From: Polynucleobacter sp. UB-Piko-W3
GTDB taxonomy: Bacteria; Pseudomonadota; Gammaproteobacteria; Burkholderiales; Burkholderiaceae
Reading direction: 5' to 3'
DNA length: 64,000 nt
NCBI RefSeq assembly: GCF_018881635.1
Contig: NZ_JACVPY010000002.1
Location: 215,374-279,373, forward strand
Shown here: positions 11,400 through 18,589 of the stretch, piece after piece
How the letters are laid out: each line of letters opens with the position of its first letter
Numbering within the stretch: position 1 is the first letter of the stretch
The notes under the pieces: model-generated
What the model was told of the DNA's origin: nothing
Seen by the model: only the letters and a program-made list of their open reading frames with translations
Databases searched by the model: none
Position numbers and translations under genes: made by a program

Positions 11400-12896
11400 T
11401 TACTGTGCAAAAACGGGTCCCTGCCAGTTGCTGCAGAGGCTAAAGTCAAATTTAGACAGTACTTGGCCAAAGCGCGTGATTTCTAGGCTATCTAAGAGTT
11501 CGCAACGTTCAAAGGCTGACTGACTGGAAATAGGGGGTGAGAAGCTCATGCCAGACCAATTAATGAGAACAATATTTGCTCCCAAGGGCAGCTGCCCAAA
11601 CCAGATATCAAATTGATCTTTTCTTTGATCAAGAACAAATACTGGAATCGGTTTTGCGTACCAAGCAGCACGACTGCCTAGTGTCCAGTTTTGTACAGCA
11701 ATGCCATCTGCTTTAGTGGCTTCGGTGAGTTCGGCTGCTTTTTGTCCTGCTAATTTCCAGCCATAAAGATCAGCAATAGGATTGGACTTAATGGACGCAG
11801 AAGTAATGCCACCAGACAAAACAAAGCCAAAGCCAATCAGGCAAAGTGCTATTTGAAAGATCAATAGAGCGCGTATGACGGTTCGATGTTGAAGAGACCA
11901 AGCCTTTGCTAAACCAATACCCGCGAAGGGTGCCAAACAAAACCACGCAGGTGTTGTCCAGTGAGGCAGGCCACCACCACCGGAAAGACTTGCAAAAATA
12001 GTAAAGGGGATAAAAAAGAATCCGAATAATGCCAATAAAGAAAGCCTAGTTGCGCGAATGCAGTCTTTCAGAAAAATATAGCTGCCAATAATGAGCAATG
12101 GACCAAAGACGAGAATTTGAATTCCAAGAAATGCACCTAATCTACGCCATAACCATTCGCCGCCGCTACCATGAGCGATTTGGTATTTAAAGGAAATCCA
12201 ATCATTGAGCCAGTTCCAATAGAGTACAGGCCCAATGAAGATGAGGGCGAGTAGGATTGCCAACCAAAAACCGATTTTGCTAATCCAAGGTTTTCTGCGG
12301 GCAACTACAAATACAAGCACTAAAGCAAGTGCAGTAAATATGGCCGTGTATTTACTGAGGCCAGCTAATCCTAGTAATGCGCCCGTCAATAACCAATCGC
12401 CAATCGAGAAGTGATCTTGAATTAACCAACGTAGCGCCATGAACATGAGACCAAGACTTAAGGGCGCCAACAAAGTGTCAGGTAATAAACCAATAGCTAG
12501 TACATGTGGCATTGGCGCTGCCACAATAGCGAGCACAGCCATCAGGCCACAAGCATTGGCAGAGGGCAGTGCGCTGGTGAGATATCCTGAGTTACGACCT
12601 TGAATAAAGTGATGTATCTCGAGCGTGACTTGGTAAACCAAGAGACAGGAGATAACCCATAACAACTCTGGCACTAAGCGAATGAAGCCTTCTGAAGAGG
12701 TGAGGGCAACGAGTGGCCACTGAATCCAACCGACTAATGGCGGGTGATCAAAATAGCTCCAAGCTAAGTGTTGGGCATATAAGGCGTAGTGTGCTTCATC
12801 AACCGAAAATTCAATTGAAAAACCCAGGGCAAAATGTACTAGCGCTGCTATGCAAACGCAGATTACTGCCCAACTTGAAGGTGATTGATGGCGCAT
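11400..12896 (-). CDS. ArnT/PMT-like membrane glycosyltransferase (GT39/GT83 type)
   Basis: 498 residues with a dozen hydrophobic segments. The first periplasmic loop holds the acidic motif FSVDEAHYALYAQHLAWSYFDHPPLVGW, the signature of C-GT-C family transferases such as ArnT that use polyprenyl-phosphate sugars and act outside the inner membrane. Probably the first gene of the leftward operon (then UPF0104, GT9, PAP2, rlmJ). The gene diverges from a DUF3047 lipoprotein with only 48 bases between, which must hold both promoters. Sugar donor and acceptor (lipid A, LPS core, protein) cannot be deduced. Confidence 0.87.
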   Translation of the reverse strand: MRHQSPSSWAVICVCIAALVHFALGFSIEFSVDEAHYALYAQHLAWSYFDHPPLVGWIQWPLVALTSSEGFIRLVPELLWVISCLLVYQVTLEIHHFIQGRNSGYLTSALPSANACGLMAVLAIVAAPMPHVLAIGLLPDTLLAPLSLGLMFMALRWLIQDHFSIGDWLLTGALLGLAGLSKYTAIFTALALVLVFVVARRKPWISKIGFWLAILLALIFIGPVLYWNWLNDWISFKYQIAHGSGGEWLWRRLGAFLGIQILVFGPLLIIGSYIFLKDCIRATRLSLLALFGFFFIPFTIFASLSGGGGLPHWTTPAWFCLAPFAGIGLAKAWSLQHRTVIRALLIFQIALCLIGFGFVLSGGITSASIKSNPIADLYGWKLAGQKAAELTEATKADGIAVQNWTLGSRAAWYAKPIPVFVLDQRKDQFDIWFGQLPLGANIVLINWSGMSFSPPISSQSAFERCELLDSLEITRFGQVLSKFDFSLCSNWQGPVFAQ

Positions 12897-12944
12897 AGGC
12901 TGATTTTAGACTCACTTGAGTAAATCTTTGGGACAATTAGAGAT

Positions 12945-13742
12945 ATGTTGAAACACGTTTTACGCCCCCTGATTCTTGCGATACTGCTGGCGCTAGCTGG
13001 CTGTGCTGGTTTTGGTGGGAGCTCAGTTCAAGATGAGTCAGGACAGACCTTTGATCCCAGCAAACTAACGGCACAGGATGAGCTTCCTAAATTTTCTGCA
13101 CAAACTGCTCGCAATGGCATGCCTCATGGCTGGAATTTTTATCGCATAGCGCCCTATAAGAAAAATACGGTTTACCGTCTTGAAAATTATCAAGGTAGAA
13201 CAGTACTGAGCGCTAATTCCAAAACATCTGCCTCGGGTCTAGCTGTGAAATTACGCCCAAGAGCAGCAAATAATTTATGGTTGCAGTGGGAATGGAAGGC
13301 ATTAAGTGCAATTCCTGAGGCTGATAATGCTGAGCGTTATCACGATGATGCACCCCTAAGAATATTGGTGGCATTTGATGGTAATAAATCTAAATTGCCA
13401 TTAAAAGAAAAGATGAACTTCGAGATGGCCAGCCTCATTAGTGGTCAAGAAATGCCCTATGCCACTCTCATGTATATCTGGTCTGGCAAATCTCCAGTAG
13501 ATACGATTATTAATAATGCACATACGTCGCGCGTTAAGATGATTGTGGTTGATTCTGGCTGGGATAATTTAGGCGCTTGGCACAAGCATCAACGTGACCT
13601 TGCTACTGATTACATGCGCGCTTACGGTGAGGCTCCAGGCGAAGTCATTGGAATTGCTTTATTGACTGATACAGACAATACCAAATCAGAAACACGCGCT
13701 ATCTATGGCGATATTGAACTCATTCGTAAGAGTCCTAAATAG
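12945..13742 (+). CDS. DUF3047 lipoprotein
   Basis: 265 residues beginning with a lipoprotein signal (LALAGC). The mature region matches DUF3047: GWNFYRIAPYKKNTVYRLENYQG, LWLQWEWKAL, RILVAFDG, ATLMYIWSGK, and the C-terminal IGIALLTDTDNTKSETRAIYGDI. The repeated beta-strand pattern and the terminal DTDNT motif resemble carbohydrate-binding jelly-roll proteins; no enzymatic residues are assigned to this family. It ends 5 bases before the convergent copA stop. Confidence 0.85.
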   Translation: MLKHVLRPLILAILLALAGCAGFGGSSVQDESGQTFDPSKLTAQDELPKFSAQTARNGMPHGWNFYRIAPYKKNTVYRLENYQGRTVLSANSKTSASGLAVKLRPRAANNLWLQWEWKALSAIPEADNAERYHDDAPLRILVAFDGNKSKLPLKEKMNFEMASLISGQEMPYATLMYIWSGKSPVDTIINNAHTSRVKMIVVDSGWDNLGAWHKHQRDLATDYMRAYGEAPGEVIGIALLTDTDNTKSETRAIYGDIELIRKSPK

Positions 13743-13747
13743 ATTAT

Positions 13748-16021
13748 TTAAGGGCGTGAGGGGCGCCAGCGTTTTAATAAGATCGCATTACTTAAAACAC
13801 AAAAGCTCGAAAGTGCCATGGCACTGCCTGCCAGCATCGGCGATAGGTAGCCCAAGGCTGCTAAGGGAATCCCAGTGGCATTAAAGATAAAGGCCCAAAA
13901 TAAATTTTGCTGAATCTTTGCCCAAGTCTTTTTGGAGATATCAATCGCATCCGCAACTAAAGTGGGATCTCCACGCATTAAGGTAATGCCCGCAGCCTGC
14001 ATTGCAACATCAGTGCCAGTAGACATGGCCATACCAACATCTGCCGTAGCTAGAGCGGGCGCATCGTTAACACCATCACCTACCATCGCAACCCACTGCC
14101 GCTCCCCATCCTTTGGAGATGATTGCAGCTTGCGAATCATATCTGCCTTATTGTTTGGCATGATTTGTGCAAAGACTTCATCGATGCCAATAATGTGACC
14201 TACTCGATTCGCTGCGGCAGTATTGTCACCCGAGAGCATGACAGTCCGAATGTGCAGTTGATGTAAAGAGGTAATTGCTGCCTTTGCATTGCTTTTGAGC
14301 TCATCACCAAAAGCAATAATAGCAAGCGGTGATGATGTGGATTCATTCATCAAAACAGAAACCGTTTGACCTGCATCAAAACACGCTTGCGTTTTTTCAA
14401 TCATGTCTGCGTAATGAGTGTTTGAACTTAGTGATGCAACGCTTTGTAAGCAAAGATTTTGTCCCATCCAAGGCCCAGCACTAGGCTTACCGCTAATGCC
14501 GATGCCTGGGATGGCTTTACTTTCAGAGGGCGGGATGGGACTCATTCCTTTTTGCTTGGCCGCATCGATTGAAGCCTTAGCCAAAGGATGTTCACTACCC
14601 AATTGCAAACCTGCTGCGCTCGTGAGGATGACATCTGTATCTACTGAATTAGTCAATGAAATGATATTGAGGAGCCTGGGCTTGCCAAGTGTCAGCGTCC
14701 CCGTTTTATCAAAGGCAACAATGTTTAAGCGGTGTGCAAGTTCAAGCACTTGTGGATCTTTAATGAGAATGCCAAACCGCGCCGCTATTCCAGTTCCCGC
14801 CATAATGGCCGCAGGCGTTGCCAAGCCAAGAGCGCAGGGGCAAGCAATCACCATGACAGATACCGCCCTCAATATTGCGATTGATGCAGAGTCTAAATAA
14901 AGCCAATTGACTAAACCAGTGATGATGGCAATCACAATCACGCTAGGCACAAATACTGCACTGACTTGGTCTACTAATTTTTGGATCGGGGCTTTTTGAG
15001 TTTGTGCATCTTCCACCAAAGCAATAATTTGGGACAATACACTTTCGATACCAACAGCTTGTACTGCAATTACCAGAACACCCTCGCCATTAAGCGATCC
15101 CCCAATGACTTTTGAATCTAGGGATTTTTTCACTGGGGCGCTTTCTCCAGTGAGGAGAGATTCATCTACATGGCTGCTGCCAAGTAGAATCAGTCCATCA
15201 ACAGGAATGCGCTCGCCCGGTAAAACTAATACGCGGTCTTTAGGAAAGACTTGATCTAAAGACAGGTCGCGATATTGATCTAGTGAAACGCCTTCGGTAA
15301 TGGCAATACCGGGATTGAGTACCTTGGCATGCTCTGGCCAAAGCTTTTGCAGTGCTCGAATGGCGTCACTGGTTTCTTGCTTTGCACGAGCTTCTAACCA
15401 TTTACCTAAGAGCACCATACAAATGATGACGGCAGAAGCTTCAAAATACAATTCATGTACTGCATGTGGTGAAGCGATTAACTGATAAACGCTGAGGCCG
15501 TAAGCAGCGCTAGTACCCAGGGCGACGAGCAAGTCCATATTGCCTGTACCTGACATCAGCGATTTAAAGCCGGCTTTATAAAAGCGCCAACCCAAAAAGA
15601 ATTGCACAGGGCTTGCTAACAGTAATTGCCATTCTGGAGAGGGTGCCCAATGAATACCAAAGGGCATGAGAAACATGGGTATTAATAATGGCGTTGAAAG
15701 AGAAAATCCTAATAAGACTCTTCCTAAGCCATCTGCTCCCCAAAAGGTGTGTGCGTGATTTAACGGAGTATTTTTATGAGGGGTACTTAACTTAGCTTCG
15801 TATCCCGTTTTTTGGACCAGAGCAATGACGCTGTCAATCGTCATCTCAGAATCTAGATTTAGGCGTATTTTTGCCTGTTCGGTAGCCAAATTGACGCTGG
15901 CAGCCTCTACCCCCGGGATGCGTCCGAGAGCCTTCTCAACCCTGCCCACACAGGATGCACAGGTCATTCCGCCAATATCTAGAGTAAATAACCCAGAATT
16001 GATCTCTTTTGGAGTCCTCAT
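13748..16021 (-). CDS. copA: Copper-exporting P1B-type ATPase
   Basis: 757 residues. Pumps Cu(I) out of the cytosol at the expense of ATP. One N-terminal heavy-metal domain with GMTCASC (Cys21, Cys24); the transmembrane copper site CPC at 394-396; phosphorylation motif DKTGT (Asp438); TGESAPV phosphatase loop at 291-297; and hinge GDGVNDAP at 648-655. The C-terminal membrane pair contains MALSSFCVLSNAILLKRW, with the Met/Ser signature of CopA (MSxSSxxVxxNA). A single metal-binding domain is normal for beta-proteobacterial CopA. A purine-rich AAGGAG lies 15 bases before the ATG, further than usual. It diverges from a CopZ-like gene. Confidence 0.95.
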   Translation of the reverse strand: MRTPKEINSGLFTLDIGGMTCASCVGRVEKALGRIPGVEAASVNLATEQAKIRLNLDSEMTIDSVIALVQKTGYEAKLSTPHKNTPLNHAHTFWGADGLGRVLLGFSLSTPLLIPMFLMPFGIHWAPSPEWQLLLASPVQFFLGWRFYKAGFKSLMSGTGNMDLLVALGTSAAYGLSVYQLIASPHAVHELYFEASAVIICMVLLGKWLEARAKQETSDAIRALQKLWPEHAKVLNPGIAITEGVSLDQYRDLSLDQVFPKDRVLVLPGERIPVDGLILLGSSHVDESLLTGESAPVKKSLDSKVIGGSLNGEGVLVIAVQAVGIESVLSQIIALVEDAQTQKAPIQKLVDQVSAVFVPSVIVIAIITGLVNWLYLDSASIAILRAVSVMVIACPCALGLATPAAIMAGTGIAARFGILIKDPQVLELAHRLNIVAFDKTGTLTLGKPRLLNIISLTNSVDTDVILTSAAGLQLGSEHPLAKASIDAAKQKGMSPIPPSESKAIPGIGISGKPSAGPWMGQNLCLQSVASLSSNTHYADMIEKTQACFDAGQTVSVLMNESTSSPLAIIAFGDELKSNAKAAITSLHQLHIRTVMLSGDNTAAANRVGHIIGIDEVFAQIMPNNKADMIRKLQSSPKDGERQWVAMVGDGVNDAPALATADVGMAMSTGTDVAMQAAGITLMRGDPTLVADAIDISKKTWAKIQQNLFWAFIFNATGIPLAALGYLSPMLAGSAMALSSFCVLSNAILLKRWRPSRP

Positions 16022-16045
16022 ATAGAAGATAATCTACTCCTTACA

Positions 16046-16060
16046 GCAGATAATTACTGC
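16046..16060. promoter_or_regulatory. Candidate operator between copA and copper chaperone gene
   Basis: The 51-base divergent gap contains the inverted repeat GCAG-N7-CTGC (GCAGATAATTACTGC). In addition the heptamer AGATAAT occurs twice, at 16027 and 16048, 21 bases or two helix turns apart. It does not match the usual CueR operator, and no regulator gene is adjacent, so the factor is unknown. Both copper genes would be controlled from here. Confidence 0.35.
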
Positions 16061-16072
16061 AAAAGGACTTAT

Positions 16073-16267
16073 ATGTTGAGTTTAAAAGTATCCGGAATGA
16101 CTTGCGGTGGCTGTATTAGTGCCGTGACTAAGGCAATTCAAGTTCAGGATCCACAGGCTCAGGTGCAGGCTGATTTGGTATCCCAGACCGTGAATCTAGA
16201 GACTTCTTTGTCGGTAGCACAGGCCAGCCAGATCATTACAGATGCAGGCTTTCCTGTTTCTCAATAA
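16073..16267 (+). CDS. copZ: CopZ-like heavy-metal-associated copper chaperone
   Basis: 64 residues forming a single HMA domain: VSGMTCGGC near the N-terminus supplies the Cu(I)-binding CxxC, and the ending TDAGFPVSQ is typical of the ferredoxin-like HMA fold. Strong ribosome site AAAAGGA at 16061-16067. It is divergent from copA, the presumed recipient of its copper. A small cytosolic carrier; a mercury or other soft-metal role is possible from the fold, but the neighbour argues for copper. Confidence 0.88.
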   Translation: MLSLKVSGMTCGGCISAVTKAIQVQDPQAQVQADLVSQTVNLETSLSVAQASQIITDAGFPVSQ

Positions 16268-16384
16268 CCCTAAAGTTAGATTTAGCAATTTTTTGCAGGT
16301 GCGGTTAATCTACCCGCTATTCAACAAAATTAATAAAAGTAATTCTTAAAATAGATCCGGAATTACTTCGTATAGGAGAAAGTA

Positions 16385-17473
16385 GTGTCAGTTACTGTAG
16401 AGGCTGTTCAAGGTGCCCTTAAAGGCTTGGTTGATCCAAATACAAAGATCGACTTTGTAGCGGCTAAAAATCTCAAAAATTTACGTGTTGAGGCTGGTGA
16501 TGTCTCGTTCGATATTGTTTTAGGTTATCCCGCTAAAAGCCAATTTGATTCGATTCGTAAATTAGTCATTAATGCTGTGCGTGAATTACCTGGCGTTAAA
16601 AACGTGAGCGTCAATGTCAGTAGCCAGATAGTGGCGCATGCTGTGCAGCGTGGCGTGAAATTATTACCTGGCGTAAAAAATATTATTGCTGTTGCTAGTG
16701 GTAAGGGCGGGGTAGGTAAATCAACGACCGCAGTGAACTTAGCTTTGGCTCTTGCCGCCGAAGGTGCGCAAGTTGGAATCTTAGATGCTGATATTTATGG
16801 CCCAAGCCAGCCAATGATGCTTGGCATTACAGGCAGACCAGAATCGATCGAAGAAAATACCATTGAACCTATGGAAGGCCATGGCTTGCAAGCAAGCTCG
16901 ATTGGTTTCTTGATTGAAGCAGATGCACCGATGGTTTGGCGCGGCCCAATGGTCACCTCTGCCTTAGAGCAATTACTTCGACAAACACGTTGGCGCGATC
17001 TAGATTACTTAATTGTGGATATGCCGCCAGGTACTGGGGATATTCAGTTGACCTTATCGCAAAAAGTTCCCGTGACTGGTGCAGTGATTGTCACTACTCC
17101 ACAAGATATCGCCTTGCTAGACGCACGCAAGGGCTTAAAGATGTTCGAGAAGGTTGGTGTTCCGATTGTTGGCATTATTGAAAACATGAGTACTTATGTT
17201 TGCACTAAATGCGGCCATGAAGAGCATATCTTTGGCAGTGGTGGTGGCGAAAAAATGTGTAAAGAGTATGGCGTAGATTTTTTAGGCGCTTTACCGCTTA
17301 ATTTATCGATTCGTAAGCAGGCCGATGCAGGACGTCCTACTGTAGTAGCTGACCCCGATAGCGCTATTAGTGCGATCTATAAAAACATTGCTCGGCAGGT
17401 TGCTATCCGCGTTGCTACTCTGTCTAAAGATATGAGCAGTAAATTTCCAAGTATCGTCGTTCAAAATACCTAA
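16385..17473 (+). CDS. apbC: Mrp/ApbC family iron-sulphur cluster carrier ATPase
   Basis: 362 residues from a GTG preceded by AGGAGAA. N-terminal DUF59/MIP18-like domain (1-90), then a P-loop ATPase with deviant Walker A GKGGVGKST at 106-114. The cluster-ligand pair CTKC (Cys273, Cys276) sits in YVCTKCGHEEHIFG. These proteins hold and deliver [4Fe-4S] clusters to target enzymes. Only 14 bases separate it from the DUF3305 gene that opens the formate dehydrogenase locus, which needs many Fe-S clusters, so co-transcription with that locus is plausible. The 117 bases upstream are AT-rich; TAAAAT at 16347 could be a -10 element, but I see no convincing -35. Confidence 0.93.
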   Translation: MSVTVEAVQGALKGLVDPNTKIDFVAAKNLKNLRVEAGDVSFDIVLGYPAKSQFDSIRKLVINAVRELPGVKNVSVNVSSQIVAHAVQRGVKLLPGVKNIIAVASGKGGVGKSTTAVNLALALAAEGAQVGILDADIYGPSQPMMLGITGRPESIEENTIEPMEGHGLQASSIGFLIEADAPMVWRGPMVTSALEQLLRQTRWRDLDYLIVDMPPGTGDIQLTLSQKVPVTGAVIVTTPQDIALLDARKGLKMFEKVGVPIVGIIENMSTYVCTKCGHEEHIFGSGGGEKMCKEYGVDFLGALPLNLSIRKQADAGRPTVVADPDSAISAIYKNIARQVAIRVATLSKDMSSKFPSIVVQNT

Positions 17474-17487
17474 GGCCCTGAGAATTT

Positions 17488-18027
17488 ATGCGCTTTGCAG
17501 TAGTCATGCGTAAGCAAAATCTAGATAACCCATGGGTTTCTTATCGATGGGCTCCTGCGGAGGTTTTGCCTGATTTTGGACAATTCAATCCTCAGAGCCT
17601 TCAAAGTAATTCGATCTCAGGTCAATTTCTGGGGCGCGATGCCGACGGAGAGTCTTGGTTATTTACTGGCTTTGAATTAAATCTCTTTCCGGATGAGGCT
17701 GAAGGCTACTACCTCACTGTCTCTGCGATAACGCCTGCATGGTTTGTGATGTGGAGATTAGAAGAAGACATTGAGCGTTACATTGATGAGCAATCTCTCG
17801 CGCTTGCAAAAGCAGAAACAACAATGGCAATACCTCACCGAATTTGTGTGAGCTATAACGAAGCTGCCCGATTGCTAGATGGGGGAGAGTCAGTAGACAC
17901 AGTTCCCATGAGTGATGAACATGCTTCATGGTTACAAGAGTACGTTAATGAAAACTATCGACCTGAGCCCAAAAAGCGGCACAAGCCAGCATCATTCAAG
18001 GGTGCAAATCGCCCAGCGGAGGAATAA
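17488..18027 (+). CDS. DUF3305 protein of formate dehydrogenase locus
   Basis: 179 residues matching DUF3305: FAVVMRKQNLDNPWVSYRWAPAEVLPD at the N-terminus, a central GFELNLFPDEAEGYYLTVSAITPAWFVMWRLEE, and a basic C-terminal tail. The family is found next to DUF3306, a polyferredoxin and a TorD-like chaperone in formate dehydrogenase clusters of alpha- and betaproteobacteria. No catalytic motif is visible and its role in enzyme maturation is not known. No signal peptide, so cytosolic. The stop overlaps the following start codon (TAATG), indicating translational coupling. Confidence 0.88.
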   Translation: MRFAVVMRKQNLDNPWVSYRWAPAEVLPDFGQFNPQSLQSNSISGQFLGRDADGESWLFTGFELNLFPDEAEGYYLTVSAITPAWFVMWRLEEDIERYIDEQSLALAKAETTMAIPHRICVSYNEAARLLDGGESVDTVPMSDEHASWLQEYVNENYRPEPKKRHKPASFKGANRPAEE

Positions 18028-18578
18028 TGGCAGATAGTTTCTTAAGTCGCTGGTCTAAGCGTAAAGCTGGCAAGGAAGATGATTTAGTAGAGCAGCCCAA
18101 AGAAACTGCTCAGACTCCTGCGCCCATACCTGCCGATGAAGAAACTAAGCCACCAGCATCTCTTGAGGATGTAGAAAAGATTGATCGTTTTGCCCCTGAT
18201 TTCTCTGCTTTCATGAAGCCCGATGTCGATCCTGCAGTTCAGCAGGCCGCACTGAAAAAGATGTTTACTGACCCCCACTTCAACATCATGGATGGTTTAG
18301 ATATCTATATAGATGACTACTCAAAACCTGACCCTTTGCCGCCAGGCATGCTTGAAAGAATGGTACAGAGCGATATGCTCAACCTTTTCCGTAAGACTGA
18401 GGAGGCTTCCAATACCAAGGAAGCGCAATCTGTGGAGCAGACGGCAGGAACCCAATCTGATCAGAGCCTTTTAGAGGCTCAGGACCAAACTGATTTAACA
18501 TCCACAGATCCCACAGAGCAGACAAAAACTGCTCACTTGGATGAAGTGCCAATAGAGTCCACCCAGAAAAAAACTTAA
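18027..18578 (+). CDS. DUF3306 protein of formate dehydrogenase locus
   Basis: 183 residues. The start SFLSRWSKRK is the DUF3306 signature; the core continues FAPDFSAFMKPDVDPAVQQAALKKMFTDPHFNIMDGLDIYIDDYSKPDPLPPGMLERM. The remaining C-terminal 50 residues are Gln/Thr/Glu-rich and look disordered. It is start-stop overlapped with the DUF3305 gene and 11 bases before the polyferredoxin gene. A cytosolic accessory factor of unknown biochemical role, regularly paired with DUF3305. Confidence 0.87.
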   Translation: MADSFLSRWSKRKAGKEDDLVEQPKETAQTPAPIPADEETKPPASLEDVEKIDRFAPDFSAFMKPDVDPAVQQAALKKMFTDPHFNIMDGLDIYIDDYSKPDPLPPGMLERMVQSDMLNLFRKTEEASNTKEAQSVEQTAGTQSDQSLLEAQDQTDLTSTDPTEQTKTAHLDEVPIESTQKKT

Positions 18579-18589
18579 GAAGATAGTGC

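Noticed and set aside
14418..14900. 160-residue open frame on the plus strand
   Set aside because: Antisense to the ATPase core of copA; no ribosome site or domain.
16268..16384. Small gene in the gap before apbC
   Set aside because: No frame with a start and ribosome site of reasonable length; AT-rich and more like a promoter region.
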